A DNA stretch of 48,432 bases, from contig NZ_MACI01000033.1 of assembly GCF_001884105.1 (NCBI RefSeq), positions 1 to 48,432 on the forward strand, read 5' to 3'. The notes under the pieces were generated by a model that was not told the origin of the DNA, did not search any database, and saw only the letters and a program-made list of their open reading frames with translations. The DNA is from Bacillus luti. Its GTDB lineage: Bacteria > Bacillota > Bacilli > Bacillales > Bacillaceae_G. Shown in pieces: positions 1 to 10,945 of the stretch. The position numbers were made by a program, and so were the translations under genes. Numbering within the stretch: position 1 is the first letter of the stretch; every line of letters starts with the position of its first letter.

Positions 1-98
1 TAGTTTGTCTAGCATCTAAAAATAAAAATTGACGTTTCACGTTGTTTGTTTCGTTCAGTTTTCAAAGAACTTCTTCATCGCTCAGAAGCGACTTTATT
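1..98 (-). other. 5' leader of an rRNA operon leaving the window
   Basis: Downstream of the P2 promoter the minus strand carries an rRNA leader. A small hairpin with arms TCGCT and AGCGA lies at 78-91. A boxA-like antitermination element, GTTCTTTGAAAACT, lies at 57-70. The leader then runs to the window edge with no open frame. The 16S gene itself is not in the window, so the identification rests on the promoters, the boxA-like element and the position after lysS. Confidence 0.8.
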
Positions 99-127
99 AA
101 TATAACATTTTGTTATATTTTCGTCAA
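99..127 (-). promoter_or_regulatory. rRNA operon promoter P2
   Basis: The -35 box TTGACG (122-127) and the -10 box TATATT (99-104) are separated by exactly 17 bp. It is the promoter closer to the rRNA, and transcription would start near 91-92, just before the leader hairpin. Together with P1 about 93 bp upstream it reproduces the tandem layout known from Bacillus rrn operons. Confidence 0.85.
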
Positions 128-191
128 CAACTTTTTTTAATAAGTTGTTTTTCGTTTGTTTTGCTTGTTACCTTTCGTGGCAACGAATATA

Positions 192-220
192 AATATACCA
201 GTTCGATTATTAAAATGCAA
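192..220 (-). promoter_or_regulatory. rRNA operon promoter P1
   Basis: The -35 box TTGCAT (215-220) and the -10 box TATATT (192-197) have 17-bp spacing. It lies between the lysS terminator and P2. The region 221-341 holds no gene that I can support; it is AT-rich and probably serves as upstream promoter DNA. Confidence 0.75.
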
Positions 221-341
221 TAGTTTTTCTAATAAAATTTTTAACTTAGTAAAAAAGTATAAAAACAGCATATTTCTTCTATATAAATATAATTTTCCAC
301 ACTATCAAGATTTACTATCTCCAAGTAACTCATATTCAAAT

Positions 342-370
342 AAAAAAAGCTTTGGAGAAATCTCCAAAGC

Positions 371-372
<2 letters not shown>
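342..372 (-). terminator. lysS terminator
   Basis: A 12-bp perfect stem (347-358 with 361-372) is followed on the minus strand by a run of T. It overlaps the lysS stop codon at 371-373, so lysS transcription ends before the rRNA promoters. Confidence 0.9.
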
Positions 373-1891
<1,519 letters not shown>

Positions 1892-1914
1892 CTATTAATT
1901 TTTACAATATATAC

Positions 1915-1923
1915 AGTATAGCA
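1915..1923 (-). promoter_or_regulatory. lysS promoter, extended -10
   Basis: TGCTATACT is an extended -10 element with a near-consensus hexamer (TATACT at 1915-1920). No good -35 box is present 17 bp upstream, as is common for extended -10 promoters. It lies between the dusB terminator and the lysS start. Confidence 0.6.
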
Positions 1924-1939
1924 TTTTCTACTCAACTAG

Positions 1940-1967
1940 AAAAACTGCCAGCAACTAACTGGCAGTT
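1940..1967 (-). terminator. Terminator after the folate operon and dusB
   Basis: A 9-bp stem, AACTGCCAG with CTGGCAGTT (1943-1951 and 1959-1967), has a 7-nt loop and is followed by a T-rich stretch on the minus strand. It sits about 60 nt after the dusB stop. Confidence 0.85.
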
Positions 1968-2029
1968 CTTCTTTCTTTCACGTAATTATAGGAAGTGTGT
2001 AGAAGAATGTCAATCTTCCCTATCTATTA

Positions 2030-3028
2030 TTAACCAACGTGAATTGTTTGTTGTTTTGCTTCTACTTCTTCTACAAACGCACCTAATACATTCGCAAGGT
2101 CTTCACGCGTATTACAAGCATTGATACCATTACGTACAGTTGCATTACCACGAATACCTTTTAAATACCAAGCTGCATGCTTTCTCATCTCTCTTACAGC
2201 GACATTTTCGTTCTTTAAATCGATAAGACGATCTAGATGCAACATACATACGTCAATTTTCTCGCGCACTGTCGGTTCCGGCATTAATTCACCCGTCTCT
2301 AAATACTTTACCGTACGATAAATCATCCACGGATCTCCAAGAGCAGCGCGACCAATCATAACACCATCTACGCCAATTTCATCAATCATACGCTTTGCAT
2401 CTTGTGGCGTTGCGACATCACCATTTCCGATAACCGGGATATTTACAGATCGCTTTACTTGTTTAATAATATCCCAATCCGCTTTTCCTTCATACATTTG
2501 TACTCGTGTACGCCCATGAACTGCTACCGCTTGTCCACCAGCACGCTCAACAGCTTTTGCATTCTCGATTGCGAAAATATGATCCTCATCCCAACCAATA
2601 CGCATTTTAACTGTAACTGGTTTTTTAACAGCATCTACAACTGCCGCTACCATTTCATATATTTTATTTGGGTCTAAAAGCCACTTTGCTCCCGCATCAC
2701 ACTTAACGATTTTCGGTACTGGGCACCCCATATTAATATCAATGATGTCTGCTGTCGTATATTGATCTACGTATTTCGCAGCATCTACAAGAGTTTCTTT
2801 CTCTCCACCAAAAATTTGTAAACTTAATGGCTTTTCTCTCTCATCGATGTATAACATATCTAATGTTCTTTTATTGTTCAGTAGTATTGCCTTATCACTT
2901 ACCATTTCGGCACAAACTAGACCTGCACCAAATTCTTTTACTGTCAAACGGAATGCAGAGTTACACACTCCCGCCATCGGTGCTAATACAACCGGATTTT
3001 TCATCTCAATATTTGCGATCTTTAACAC
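2030..3028 (-). CDS. dusB: tRNA-dihydrouridine synthase DusB
   Basis: This FMN enzyme reduces specific uridines in the tRNA D-loop to dihydrouridine with NAD(P)H. From a GTG start it is 332 aa, the usual DusB length. APMAGV (16-21) marks the first strand of the TIM barrel, and DINMGCPVPK (97-106) contains the catalytic Cys102. I choose GTG at 3028 because AGGAAGGAG lies 8 nt upstream; an ATG nine codons earlier has no such site and overlaps the preceding gene. It is the last gene of the pab-fol operon and is followed by a terminator. In B. subtilis the same place is held by yacF. Confidence 0.95.
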   Translation of the reverse strand: MLKIANIEMKNPVVLAPMAGVCNSAFRLTVKEFGAGLVCAEMVSDKAILLNNKRTLDMLYIDEREKPLSLQIFGGEKETLVDAAKYVDQYTTADIIDINMGCPVPKIVKCDAGAKWLLDPNKIYEMVAAVVDAVKKPVTVKMRIGWDEDHIFAIENAKAVERAGGQAVAVHGRTRVQMYEGKADWDIIKQVKRSVNIPVIGNGDVATPQDAKRMIDEIGVDGVMIGRAALGDPWMIYRTVKYLETGELMPEPTVREKIDVCMLHLDRLIDLKNENVAVREMRKHAAWYLKGIRGNATVRNGINACNTREDLANVLGAFVEEVEAKQQTIHVG

Positions 3029-3051
3029 TCGATTTACTCCTTCCTTCATGG

Positions 3052-3255
3052 TCACTTTGGCATTAGCTCATCTATCGAGACCTTTAACGCTTTAGCAACT
3101 TCCACTACAAAATCTTGGGAAGGCGATCGATTACCTCTCTCAACTTCACCTAAAACAGATACAGATACCCCTAATTCTTTTGCAAAACCTTCTTGCGTAT
3201 AACCTTTTAGCTTTCGAAAAGCACGAATGCGTCTTCCCCATTTTTCTGCTTCCAT
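3052..3255 (-). CDS. yazB: Small XRE-family helix-turn-helix protein YazB
   Basis: A 67-aa protein made almost entirely of one Cro/C1-type DNA-binding domain. The segment GYTQEGFAKELGVSVSVLGE is the helix-turn-helix, followed by the typical VERGNRSPS stretch. It overlaps the end of folK by 49 nt in another frame and lies just before dusB, the same place as yazB in B. subtilis. No target is known to me. Its place in a folate operon does not prove that it regulates folate genes. Confidence 0.85.
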   Translation of the reverse strand: MEAEKWGRRIRAFRKLKGYTQEGFAKELGVSVSVLGEVERGNRSPSQDFVVEVAKALKVSIDELMPK

Positions 3256-3722
3256 ACCGTTACTCCCTCTCGCCTTTTCATTTCTTCTACTTGTGAACGT
3301 GAAATGTCTTGTTTTATATCTTGATTAATCTCTAACAACGGAACGATAACAAAAGCTCTTTCGAACATCCGCGGATGCGGAACAATAAGATTCTCCGCTT
3401 CAATATTTTCTTGATTATATAGTAAAATGTCAAGGTCGATAGTCCTCGGGCCCCACCTGATTTCCCTTTTTCTTCCTAGGTTGTTTTCTACTTTTTGCGT
3501 TACTTTCAATAATTCTTGCGGTGATAAATTGGTAGAAATTTTTATAACTAAATTTAAAAAGCAACTTTGGTCAGTATAGCCAACTGGTTCCGTTTCATAT
3601 ACAGACGAAACATCCTCAACTTGGATATAAGGATTTTTATTTAGAAACTGAATCGCTTCAGTTAAATACGTATAACGCTCTCCAATATTTGAACCTAATG
3701 CAATGTACGCTATGTTATTCAT
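3207..3722 (-). CDS. folK: HPPK, 6-hydroxymethyl-dihydropterin pyrophosphokinase
   Basis: FolK transfers pyrophosphate from ATP to 6-hydroxymethyl-7,8-dihydropterin, making the substrate of FolP. The 171-aa protein shows the LGSNIG start motif (9-14), the signature GPRTIDLDILLY (91-102) with its metal-binding Asp pair, and VPHPRMFERAFV (114-125). It overlaps folB by 4 nt (ATGA), which suggests translational coupling, and its own 3' end overlaps yazB by 49 nt. The length is normal for a monofunctional HPPK. Confidence 0.97.
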   Translation of the reverse strand: MNNIAYIALGSNIGERYTYLTEAIQFLNKNPYIQVEDVSSVYETEPVGYTDQSCFLNLVIKISTNLSPQELLKVTQKVENNLGRKREIRWGPRTIDLDILLYNQENIEAENLIVPHPRMFERAFVIVPLLEINQDIKQDISRSQVEEMKRREGVTVWKQKNGEDAFVLFES

Positions 3723-4081
3723 GGACGTTCTCTCGTAATTTCCACTGCTACAGCGCGATAATGCCCAGGTATCGGCGGATCCGGTTTAATTACTTTAATT
3801 GTACAACGCAAAATACTCTCATATTGTTTCAATATATCTGTAGCGATATTTTCAGCAATACTCTCTACAAGCTTATACGTTCTATCTTCAACAACTTTTC
3901 TACACAGTTCGAAAAGTTCTCCATAATTGACCGAATGCTCTAAGTCATCACTTTCTCCCGCCTGTTTCAAATCCAATTCTACTGTTAAGTCGACTTTAAA
4001 TCTCTGACCTAATTTATTTTCTTCTGGGAATACACCATGATAACCGTAAAACTCCATATCATGGATATAAATTTTATCCAA
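3719..4081 (-). CDS. folB: Dihydroneopterin aldolase
   Basis: FolB cleaves 7,8-dihydroneopterin to 6-hydroxymethyl-dihydropterin and glycolaldehyde. The protein is 120 aa, typical for this octameric tunnel-fold enzyme. It shows the N-terminal YGYHGVFPEE segment with the conserved Glu, and the C-terminal IKPDPPIPGHYRAV with the pterin-site residues. It starts immediately after folP and overlaps folK by 4 nt, so folP, folB and folK supply consecutive steps from one message. Confidence 0.96.
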   Translation of the reverse strand: MDKIYIHDMEFYGYHGVFPEENKLGQRFKVDLTVELDLKQAGESDDLEHSVNYGELFELCRKVVEDRTYKLVESIAENIATDILKQYESILRCTIKVIKPDPPIPGHYRAVAVEITRERP

Positions 4082-4915
4082 TTACTTCGCCCCCTTACCA
4101 ATCATCGCATCCATCATCTTAGCCATACGTGCCATTTCCTTCACATCATGAACACGAACAAACTCACAACCTTTTTCAATACCAAGACAAACAGTAGCTC
4201 CCGTTCCCTCAAGACGTTCCTCTACCGGTAAATCTAGCACATGCCCAATAAAGGACTTTCTTGAAGTACCTAAGAGAACTGGGTAACCTAGTATGTTTAA
4301 CTGTTCTAAATTGCGCATCGCCTCTAAGTTTTGTTCAGGCGTTTTAGCGAAACCGATGCCCGGGTCTAAAATAATATTCTCATCTCGCACACCAGCATCT
4401 TTAGCAACTTTAATACTATCATGCAAATCGGCAATCATATCCGCCATTAAATTACGATAATTCATATTATCGCGGTTATGCATCAAGATGATAGGCACAT
4501 TATAATGAGCTGCAACTTCAGCAATTTTCGGTTCCGCCTTCGCTCCCCAAATATCATTAATAATATGAGCGCCAGCTTCAATTGCTTGCTTTGCAACCTC
4601 AGCTTTATATGTATCGATAGATATAGGCAATTTCACCTCTTTTGAAACCGCCTGAATCATTGGAACAACTCGCTTAATTTCTTCTTCTACTGATACTTTA
4701 GCAAAACCTGGGCGAGTAGATTCTCCACCAATATCAATAATATGAGCACCTTCATCTCGCATTTCTCTTGCATGGCGCACTGCAGCCTCTACCTCATTGT
4801 AACTCCCACCATCTGAAAATGAATCTGGCGTTACATTTAAAATCCCCATAATTAATGTTTTTTCATTTAAATTCAATGTATATTCACCGCAGCGTAAATC
4901 ATAATCCCACTTCAA
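4082..4915 (-). CDS. folP: Dihydropteroate synthase
   Basis: FolP joins p-aminobenzoate to dihydropterin pyrophosphate and is the target of sulfonamides. From the TTG start it is 277 aa. Motifs along the TIM barrel are GILNVTPDSFSDGG (24-37), GGESTRPG (63-70), MHNR (145-148), DPGIGF (184-189) and GTSRKSFIG (216-224). I choose TTG at 4915 because AGAGGAG lies 9 nt upstream and the codon falls 1 nt after the pabC stop; the in-frame ATG codons further up lie inside pabC. The loops where sulfonamide-resistance insertions occur look intact and ordinary. Confidence 0.95.
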   Translation of the reverse strand: MKWDYDLRCGEYTLNLNEKTLIMGILNVTPDSFSDGGSYNEVEAAVRHAREMRDEGAHIIDIGGESTRPGFAKVSVEEEIKRVVPMIQAVSKEVKLPISIDTYKAEVAKQAIEAGAHIINDIWGAKAEPKIAEVAAHYNVPIILMHNRDNMNYRNLMADMIADLHDSIKVAKDAGVRDENIILDPGIGFAKTPEQNLEAMRNLEQLNILGYPVLLGTSRKSFIGHVLDLPVEERLEGTGATVCLGIEKGCEFVRVHDVKEMARMAKMMDAMIGKGAK

Positions 4916-4916
4916 A

Positions 4917-5789
4917 TTACACATCTCCTCTTCGTAATTCATTTCTGCTCCACAATTTCTCTCTCTGCATTTCATAAAGATTCATCAATCTTTTTGTAAC
5001 CACTCCCACTTTACCCGGGAAATCTCGCCCTTCTATACGACAAAGCGGAATAACTTCTTGAATGGAGTTTGTTACGAAGATTTCATCTGCGGAAAGTAAT
5101 TCATCTTTCTTAAAGAAACCTTCCTTCACTTCTATACCAAATTCCTCTGCAATCTTTATAATAAACGCACGAGTGATACCATTTAAAATCCCCGTTTTTA
5201 GCGAAGGTGTATACAAAATATTATCTTTCACAAAAAAGAGATTCGAAACAATACCCTCTGCAACATAACCTGCTTCAGTAAGGAAAATACCTTCCTTATT
5301 CACAACATTTCCAATTTCACGCTTCCCTAAAATGTTATTTAAATAATGATGAGATTTCAAGCGCAATGCCCCTTCCGGCGTATTGCGCACCTGCTTTAAA
5401 ATAACCCCTTCTTTTTCCACTATATCTCCTGGGGCTGCTAAAGGTTTTATAAAAACAATAACAGACGGTTCTTCATACATTGCTGTTTGCAATCCTATTT
5501 CATCTATACCCGCCGACACATTAAAGCGTACGTACGCGTGTTCCAATCCATTCTGAACGAGTAAATTTTTCAAAATAAACATTACATCATCTTTTGTCAT
5601 TGTCCATTTGATTTGCAATGTATCCAGCGCATCTATTAAACGGTTATAATGGTCATCCAACAAAAAAGGATGACCATTATAAATGCGAAACGTCTCAAAA
5701 ACCCCAAGGCCATATAAATAACCATGGTCATAAGGAGAGATTTTCGCTTCACTCGCTTCTACATACTCACCATTTACGTAAATTAGCAT
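4917..5789 (-). CDS. pabC: Aminodeoxychorismate lyase
   Basis: PabC is a fold-type IV PLP enzyme that releases pyruvate from 4-amino-4-deoxychorismate to give p-aminobenzoate. The 290-aa protein carries the family lysine in [12 protein letters not shown] (Lys145) and the late motif [10 protein letters not shown]. The [13 protein letters not shown] start is characteristic of the family. It overlaps the end of pabA by 7 nt and runs straight into folP. The fold is shared with D-amino acid and branched-chain aminotransferases, but position between pabA and folP makes the lyase role the best reading. Confidence 0.94.
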   Translation of the reverse strand: MLIYVNGEYVEASEAKISPYDHGYLYGLGVFETFRIYNGHPFLLDDHYNRLIDALDTLQIKWTMTKDDVMFILKNLLVQNGLEHAYVRFNVSAGIDEIGLQTAMYEEPSVIVFIKPLAAPGDIVEKEGVILKQVRNTPEGALRLKSHHYLNNILGKREIGNVVNKEGIFLTEAGYVAEGIVSNLFFVKDNILYTPSLKTGILNGITRAFIIKIAEEFGIEVKEGFFKKDELLSADEIFVTNSIQEVIPLCRIEGRDFPGKVGVVTKRLMNLYEMQREKLWSRNELRRGDV

Positions 5790-6370
5790 GATGCCACACT
5801 AGGACTGTATTTACGAATAAAATTCTGTAGCAACTCTTTCCCATGAGAAGTCATAATAGATTCCGGGTGGAACTGCACACCTTCGATCGGCAATGTTGTA
5901 TGACGAAGCGCCATAATTTCCCCTTCCACCGTCCAAGATGTTACCTCTAAACAATCTGGTAACGTCTCTTTCTTAACAATTAAGGAATGGTAACGCGTCG
6001 CAGTAAACGGATTAGGAATATCCGAGAAAATCGTCTTTCCGTCATGATGCATAAGCGAAGTTTTTCCATGCATTAATCGTTCCGCACGAACAACCTCCCC
6101 ACCAAACACTTGCGCAATGGATTGATGCCCAAGACAAACCCCAAAAATCGGAATCTTTCCAGCAAAGTATCGAATAACCTCCATACTAATTCCTGCTTCA
6201 TTCGGACTACATGGACCTGGCGAAATCATTAAAAAGTCTGGTTTCATATTCTCAATATCTGAAATAGTCACTTCATCGTTACGTTTAACAACAAGCTCTT
6301 GTCCAAGTTCTCCAAGAAACTGCACTAAATTAAATGTAAAAGAATCATAATTATCAATCATTAATATCAT
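5783..6370 (-). CDS. pabA: Aminodeoxychorismate synthase, glutamine amidotransferase subunit
   Basis: A class I glutamine amidotransferase that passes ammonia to PabB. At 195 aa it has the complete triad: Cys79 in GVCLGHQ, and His168 and Glu170 in FHPES. The ATG at 6370 follows AGGTGA by 5 nt; an upstream GTG lies on that site and is less likely. The pabB stop is 5 nt away. In B. subtilis the equivalent protein also serves anthranilate synthase. Whether it does here depends on a trpG gene elsewhere, which this window cannot show. Confidence 0.95.
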   Translation of the reverse strand: MILMIDNYDSFTFNLVQFLGELGQELVVKRNDEVTISDIENMKPDFLMISPGPCSPNEAGISMEVIRYFAGKIPIFGVCLGHQSIAQVFGGEVVRAERLMHGKTSLMHHDGKTIFSDIPNPFTATRYHSLIVKKETLPDCLEVTSWTVEGEIMALRHTTLPIEGVQFHPESIMTSHGKELLQNFIRKYSPSVASC

Positions 6371-6375
6371 TTCTC

Positions 6376-7773
6376 TCACCTAACCGTTTCTTCGCTACGT
6401 TCTTTTGCACGCCATAAAGCAATCGCCTTTTTTAACGACTCTTTATATTCATTCTTCGGATTCGAATCAATTACAATTCCCGCTCCTGCTTGTACATGTG
6501 CTTTTCCATCTTTAGCAAGAAGTGTCCTAATTACAATATTCAATTCTGTATCTCCAGAATAACCGATCCAACCGATTGAACCTGTATAAATCCCTCGGCG
6601 AACAGGTTCTAACTCTTCAATAATTTCCATCGTACGTATTTTCGGGGCACCAGTAATTGTCCCCCCTGGGAATACAGCCTTCACTAAATCAAAAGCATCT
6701 TTATCTTCTTCCACCTCACCACGCACATTAGAAACAATATGCATAACATGTGAGTATTTCTCAATTACCATAAATTCATCTACTTCTACAGTGCCATATT
6801 TACAAACACGTCCTAAATCATTTCGTTCTAAATCCACAAGCATGACGTGCTCTGCTCTTTCTTTTTCGTTCTCAATTAATTCTCTTGCCAATTCTTCATC
6901 CTCTTGCTCGTTCGCCCCTCTAGATCTCGTTCCAGCAATTGGTCTTGTGCTTACTTCGGTTCCTTGTTTCTTAATTAGTAACTCTGGCGATCCACTAACA
7001 ATTTGAAAATCTCCAAGCTCCAAGTAACCCATATATGGAGATGGATTAATTTCACGAAGACTTGTATAAATTTCTAGCGGGTGTGTTTGTAACGTTCTTT
7101 CTTGTCTTGTCGACAAGTTAACTTGGAATACATCACCAGCACCAATATATTCTTGAATACATTCAACCGCCTTCATAAAGCTTTCTTCAGTAAAAGCAAC
7201 TGCTTCACTTTTCTTTTCAGGGCACACAAACGGTATAGTCACTTCCGGCGCTTCTGTCGCCCAAAGAACCTTCCATTCATTTAATCGCTCTTTTGCCTCT
7301 TCATGCTTATCTACATAATGCGTAATAATCCATAATACTTTTTCTTCTTGATCATATACAAACACATCATCAAATAACAAAAAGAATATATCAGGTATAT
7401 TAATGTCATCCTCCGCAAGAGAAGGAAGTTTTTCGATGTAACGGATACAATCATAACTAAAGTAACCAATCGCTCCACCTTGGAAAGGCGGGTACTCTGG
7501 ATTATAGTCCGTTTTCCATTTCTCCATATATTCTTGCATTAAATCTAATGGATTCCCTCGCTTTATTGTTTCCTTACCACTTTCGCTTATATGTAACGTT
7601 TCATCCTTCCCTTGGATTACCGCTACCGGATTTAGCCCCACAATGTTATAACGGCCGCCACGTCCACTTTCTAACAAAATATGTTGCGGCTTATCCTGAG
7701 AAAGAAATTTATATTGTTTAAAAAAGTCTAACTGATATGGAATAGAAAGCGCTAAAGATTTTCTTCGTTGCAT
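6376..7773 (-). CDS. pabB: Aminodeoxychorismate synthase, component I
   Basis: PabB is a chorismate-utilising enzyme that aminates chorismate with ammonia from PabA. From the chosen start it is 465 aa. The catalytic domain fills the C-terminal half, with [27 protein letters not shown] and the final QAGAGIV segment. The anthranilate synthase component I family is close, but the run pabB-pabA-pabC-folP supports PABA synthesis. I place the start at 7773 because a GGGGTG site lies 5 nt upstream; the frame stays open 15 codons further to an ATG without a site. It is the first gene of the folate operon. Confidence 0.94.
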   Translation of the reverse strand: MQRRKSLALSIPYQLDFFKQYKFLSQDKPQHILLESGRGGRYNIVGLNPVAVIQGKDETLHISESGKETIKRGNPLDLMQEYMEKWKTDYNPEYPPFQGGAIGYFSYDCIRYIEKLPSLAEDDINIPDIFFLLFDDVFVYDQEEKVLWIITHYVDKHEEAKERLNEWKVLWATEAPEVTIPFVCPEKKSEAVAFTEESFMKAVECIQEYIGAGDVFQVNLSTRQERTLQTHPLEIYTSLREINPSPYMGYLELGDFQIVSGSPELLIKKQGTEVSTRPIAGTRSRGANEQEDEELARELIENEKERAEHVMLVDLERNDLGRVCKYGTVEVDEFMVIEKYSHVMHIVSNVRGEVEEDKDAFDLVKAVFPGGTITGAPKIRTMEIIEELEPVRRGIYTGSIGWIGYSGDTELNIVIRTLLAKDGKAHVQAGAGIVIDSNPKNEYKESLKKAIALWRAKERSEETVR

Positions 7774-7882
7774 ATCAACACCCCGTCTTCTTTTATCCCA
7801 CCCTCTTAGATTAATCATTTCAAACTACATATGTTATGTATATGGAGAATGATTATACTCAAGGGCTAGTGAAAATAAATTA

Positions 7883-7910
7883 ATTATACTACCTCTTATT
7901 TTACATGAAG
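7883..7910 (-). promoter_or_regulatory. Putative promoter of the pab-fol operon
   Basis: A perfect -10 hexamer TATAAT (7883-7888) lies about 110 nt before pabB, with a weak -35 (CTTCAT, 7905-7910) 16 bp upstream. It follows the cysK terminator, as expected for the start of a new unit. Confidence 0.45.
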
Positions 7911-7952
7911 TTTTCTAGTCATTCACTCTTTTCCTATTTCCAATCCAAAAAG

Positions 7953-7983
7953 AAAAAAGCATCCTTTTTCAAGGATGCTTTTT
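7953..7983 (-). terminator. cysK terminator
   Basis: A stem of AAAAAGCATCCTT paired with AAGGATGCTTTTT (7954-7966 and 7971-7983) around a 4-nt loop, ending in T residues on the minus strand, lies 14 nt after the cysK stop. Confidence 0.92.
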
Positions 7984-7996
7984 CAATCACATTTAA

Positions 7997-8920
7997 TTAG
8001 GATTCAAATTGATAAAGTGGTGTACTTAAATAACGTTCACCATTACTTGGGATAATAACAAGTACCTTTTTCCCTTCACCTAACTTTTTGGCAACTTCTG
8101 TCGCTGCATAAATAACTGCCCCTGAAGAGATACCGACTAAAATACCTTCCTCTTTAGCCACTCTTCTCGCATATTCGAACGCTTGCTCTGCCTTTACTTG
8201 AATGATTTCATCATATATTTCTACATCCAATGTCTCTGGAACAAATCCTGCTCCAATTCCTTGGATTTTATGTGGACCCGGTTTTCCACCAGATAACACT
8301 GGCGAATCCGCAGGTTCTACTGCATAAATTTTAATATCTTTATACGCTTCCTTCAGCACTTCACCAGCACCAGTAATTGTTCCACCTGTACCAATACCCG
8401 CAATAAACGCATCTAGTTGATCACCCATTTGTTCAACAATTTCTGGACCCGTTGTTAAACGATGAATTTCTGGATTCGATTGATTTTTGAACTGTTGCGG
8501 TATAAAGTAGCCATGCTCTTTCGCTAATTCAGTCGCTTGACGAATTGCTCCGCCCATTCCTTCAGGCCCTGGAGTCAATACTAATTCAGCACCGTAAGCA
8601 CGTAATAAATTACGACGCTCCACACTCATTGTTTCTGGCATTACTAAAATTGCCTTATATCCTTTAGCAGCTGCTACCATCGCTAAGCCAATTCCTGTGT
8701 TACCACTTGTTGGCTCAATGATTGTATCGCCTTCTTTTAACAATCCTTTTTTTTCAGCATCTTCAATCATAGCTAATGCAATACGATCTTTAACACTGCT
8801 CCCCGGATTCATAAATTCTAATTTTAAGTATATATCTGCGCTGTTTGATTCTACGATGCGGTTCAACTTAACGATCGGCGTTTTCCCGATTAATTCTGAA
8901 ACTGATTGTGCCACTCGCAT
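7997..8920 (-). CDS. cysK: Cysteine synthase (O-acetylserine sulfhydrylase)
   Basis: CysK makes cysteine from O-acetylserine and sulfide with PLP. From ATG at 8920 the protein is 307 aa, as expected. The PLP lysine is Lys44 in SSVKDR, the substrate loop is TSGNTG (71-76), and [10 protein letters not shown] forms the phosphate-binding loop. AGGAG lies 8 nt before this ATG, so an earlier in-frame start is rejected. The unit starts after hslO. A possible promoter (TTGACA at 8994-8999, poor -10 at 8971-8976) is weak. I did not find a clear CymR operator. Confidence 0.96.
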   Translation of the reverse strand: MRVAQSVSELIGKTPIVKLNRIVESNSADIYLKLEFMNPGSSVKDRIALAMIEDAEKKGLLKEGDTIIEPTSGNTGIGLAMVAAAKGYKAILVMPETMSVERRNLLRAYGAELVLTPGPEGMGGAIRQATELAKEHGYFIPQQFKNQSNPEIHRLTTGPEIVEQMGDQLDAFIAGIGTGGTITGAGEVLKEAYKDIKIYAVEPADSPVLSGGKPGPHKIQGIGAGFVPETLDVEIYDEIIQVKAEQAFEYARRVAKEEGILVGISSGAVIYAATEVAKKLGEGKKVLVIIPSNGERYLSTPLYQFES

Positions 8921-9032
8921 TCCTGTCACTCCTAACACCGAGTATTTTTATTGGTTTTATCTATATTTAGATTTTGTCAGAAAATTCCCTGTTTGTCAAT
9001 CTATTTGGAGGGTCGCTCCCTTAATTCTCTTA

Positions 9033-9908
9033 TTACAGATTCTCAATTAAATTTGTGATATCTTCTTTAGAGAACTTGTATCTCTCATTACAGAAATGAC
9101 AATGAACTTCTGTCTCTTCCTCTTCTTCACGAACTTGCTCTAACTCTGTTTTACCTAAACTAATTAACACACTCTCAATACGTTCGCGCGAGCACGTGCA
9201 ATTAAATTGAACATCCATCGTTTCTAATACTTTTACTTTATCTTCACCCAGCACTGCATATAGTAACTCTTCTGGAGAAAGACCTTGTTCGATCAACGTT
9301 GATACAGGAGGGATTTTTTGCAAGCGATCTTCAATGAATGAAATTGTTTCTTCCTGTGCACCTGGCATAATTTGAAGAATAAATCCACCTGCAGCTAATA
9401 TGCTATCATCTCCATTTACAAGAACACCAACACCTACAGAAGAAGGCGTCTGTTCAGAAACTGCGAAATAATACGTGAAGTCTTCCCCTAATTCTCCGGA
9501 AACGATTGGGGATTGACCGATAAATGGCTCACGCATACCAATATCTTTAATTACTGTTACAAAACCTTCTGTACCTACCGCTTGATAGACACGTAATTTT
9601 CCCTGTTCTGTCCCTTCAAAATCAACATGCGGATTTGTTACATAACCACGTACATCTCCATTTGCATGAGCATCCACTAAGATAGGACCGATTGGGCCGT
9701 TACCTTCTACCTTAATCGTTAACTTTTGTTCGCCTTTTAACATCGCACCCATCATTGTACCTGCAGTCAAAGAACGACCAAGCGCCGCTGAAGCTGTTCT
9801 CCATGTATCATGACGTCTTTGCGCCTCACCTACTGTGTTTGTTGTACGTACACTATACGCACGCACTTCCCCATCAAACGCTAATGCTTTTACTAAATAA
9901 TCTTTCAT
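9033..9908 (-). CDS. hslO: Redox-regulated chaperone Hsp33
   Basis: Hsp33 is a cytoplasmic holdase that becomes active when oxidation releases zinc from its C-terminal switch. The 291-aa protein has the four ligands in the right arrangement: Cys237 and Cys239 (CTC), then Cys270 and Cys273 (CHFC), separated by an acidic linker rich in Glu. AAAGGTGA lies 10 nt before the ATG. It starts 6 nt after coaX and lies upstream of cysK, an arrangement also found in B. subtilis. Confidence 0.97.
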   Translation of the reverse strand: MKDYLVKALAFDGEVRAYSVRTTNTVGEAQRRHDTWRTASAALGRSLTAGTMMGAMLKGEQKLTIKVEGNGPIGPILVDAHANGDVRGYVTNPHVDFEGTEQGKLRVYQAVGTEGFVTVIKDIGMREPFIGQSPIVSGELGEDFTYYFAVSEQTPSSVGVGVLVNGDDSILAAGGFILQIMPGAQEETISFIEDRLQKIPPVSTLIEQGLSPEELLYAVLGEDKVKVLETMDVQFNCTCSRERIESVLISLGKTELEQVREEEEETEVHCHFCNERYKFSKEDITNLIENL

Positions 9909-9914
9909 ACGTAT

Positions 9915-10703
9915 TTATTCACCTTTCTCATGCTGTAAATTTGCATTACGCTCATATAACATATATAAACCTTTTAACGTTAAGAATGGATCTACAACAT
10001 CAATTACATTCGATTCTTCTGAAATTAATTTCGCCAATCCACCTGTTGCAATAACTTTCGGTTCTTGTTTAGCTTCCTCTTTCATACGCTTAACAATACC
10101 TTCCACTTGTCCAACATATCCATAAAGGATACCAGATTGCATCGCACTTACTGTATTCTTTCCAACAACACTACTTGGTTTTGTAATTTCAATACGAGGA
10201 AGTTTTGCAGCCCTACTATATAAAGCCTCTGCTGAAATCATAATTCCTGGCGTAATAACACCACCCATATAATGCTTCTCTTCGTTAATATAACAATATG
10301 TAGTAGCCGTACCAAAATCAACAATAATAAGCGGACTTCCATACAAATGGATTCCTGCTACTGCATTTACAATTCGATCTGCGCCTACTTCACGCGGGTT
10401 TTCATATTTAATATTTAGTCCCGTTTTTATTCCAGGTCCTACTACAAGCGGTTTAATTTTAAAATATTTTTCACACATGCGCTCTAAAGCGAACATAATT
10501 GGTGGTACGACTGAAGACACAATAATACCTTTCACATCTTCAAACGAAAGACCTTCATGCTCCAGCAACTGCTTTACAAGCATCCCATACTCATCTTCTG
10601 TTTTATGACGATCTGTTTCCATGCGCCAATGCTGACGAAGTTCCCCACCTTCAAACACACCTAACACCGCATTTGTGTTCCCTACATCCAATACAAAAAT
10701 CAT
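9915..10703 (-). CDS. coaX: Type III pantothenate kinase
   Basis: CoaX phosphorylates pantothenate, the first step of coenzyme A synthesis. This type III form needs a monovalent cation and is not feedback-inhibited by CoA. The 262-aa protein shows the ASKHA phosphate motif DVGNTN (6-11), the DFGTATT motif and the GGVITPGI loop. ATG at 10703 follows GGTGAG closely; the longer open frame upstream has no site. It heads the coaX-hslO pair after the ftsH terminator. Confidence 0.95.
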   Translation of the reverse strand: MIFVLDVGNTNAVLGVFEGGELRQHWRMETDRHKTEDEYGMLVKQLLEHEGLSFEDVKGIIVSSVVPPIMFALERMCEKYFKIKPLVVGPGIKTGLNIKYENPREVGADRIVNAVAGIHLYGSPLIIVDFGTATTYCYINEEKHYMGGVITPGIMISAEALYSRAAKLPRIEITKPSSVVGKNTVSAMQSGILYGYVGQVEGIVKRMKEEAKQEPKVIATGGLAKLISEESNVIDVVDPFLTLKGLYMLYERNANLQHEKGE

Positions 10704-10911
10704 ATTCTCACCACTTATCTTATTTAATCTATATTTGTGCAATATGTATAAAACTTATAAAAACATCATATCACACATACTTATATAATCATTTTTCTAT
10801 ACTCACCATTTTACAAAAAGATTGCTCTCCATTTCAATTTTTAATACTAGTTTTACTGAAATTACTTTATCCCATAGACCTTCAATGGTAATTAAAAAAA
10901 ATTTAACAAAC

Positions 10912-10939
10912 AAAAAAGGAGTGACCATCGTCACTCCTT
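10912..10939 (-). terminator. ftsH terminator
   Basis: A 10-bp stem AAGGAGTGAC with GTCACTCCTT (10916-10925 and 10930-10939) is followed by T6 on the minus strand, just after the ftsH stop. The rest of the gap up to coaX (10704-10911) is AT-rich and holds no gene or clear promoter. Confidence 0.93.
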
Positions 10940-10945
10940 CATTTC

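Noticed and set aside
2030-3055. Longer DusB with ATG at 3055
   Set aside because: The GTG at 3028 has AGGAAGGAG at ideal distance and gives the family length; the ATG overlaps yazB and has no site.
6366-6410. TRAP-binding site at the pabB-pabA junction, as at B. subtilis trpG
   Set aside because: Only three or four scattered TAG/GAG triplets occur near the pabA start; a TRAP site needs about nine or more with regular spacing.
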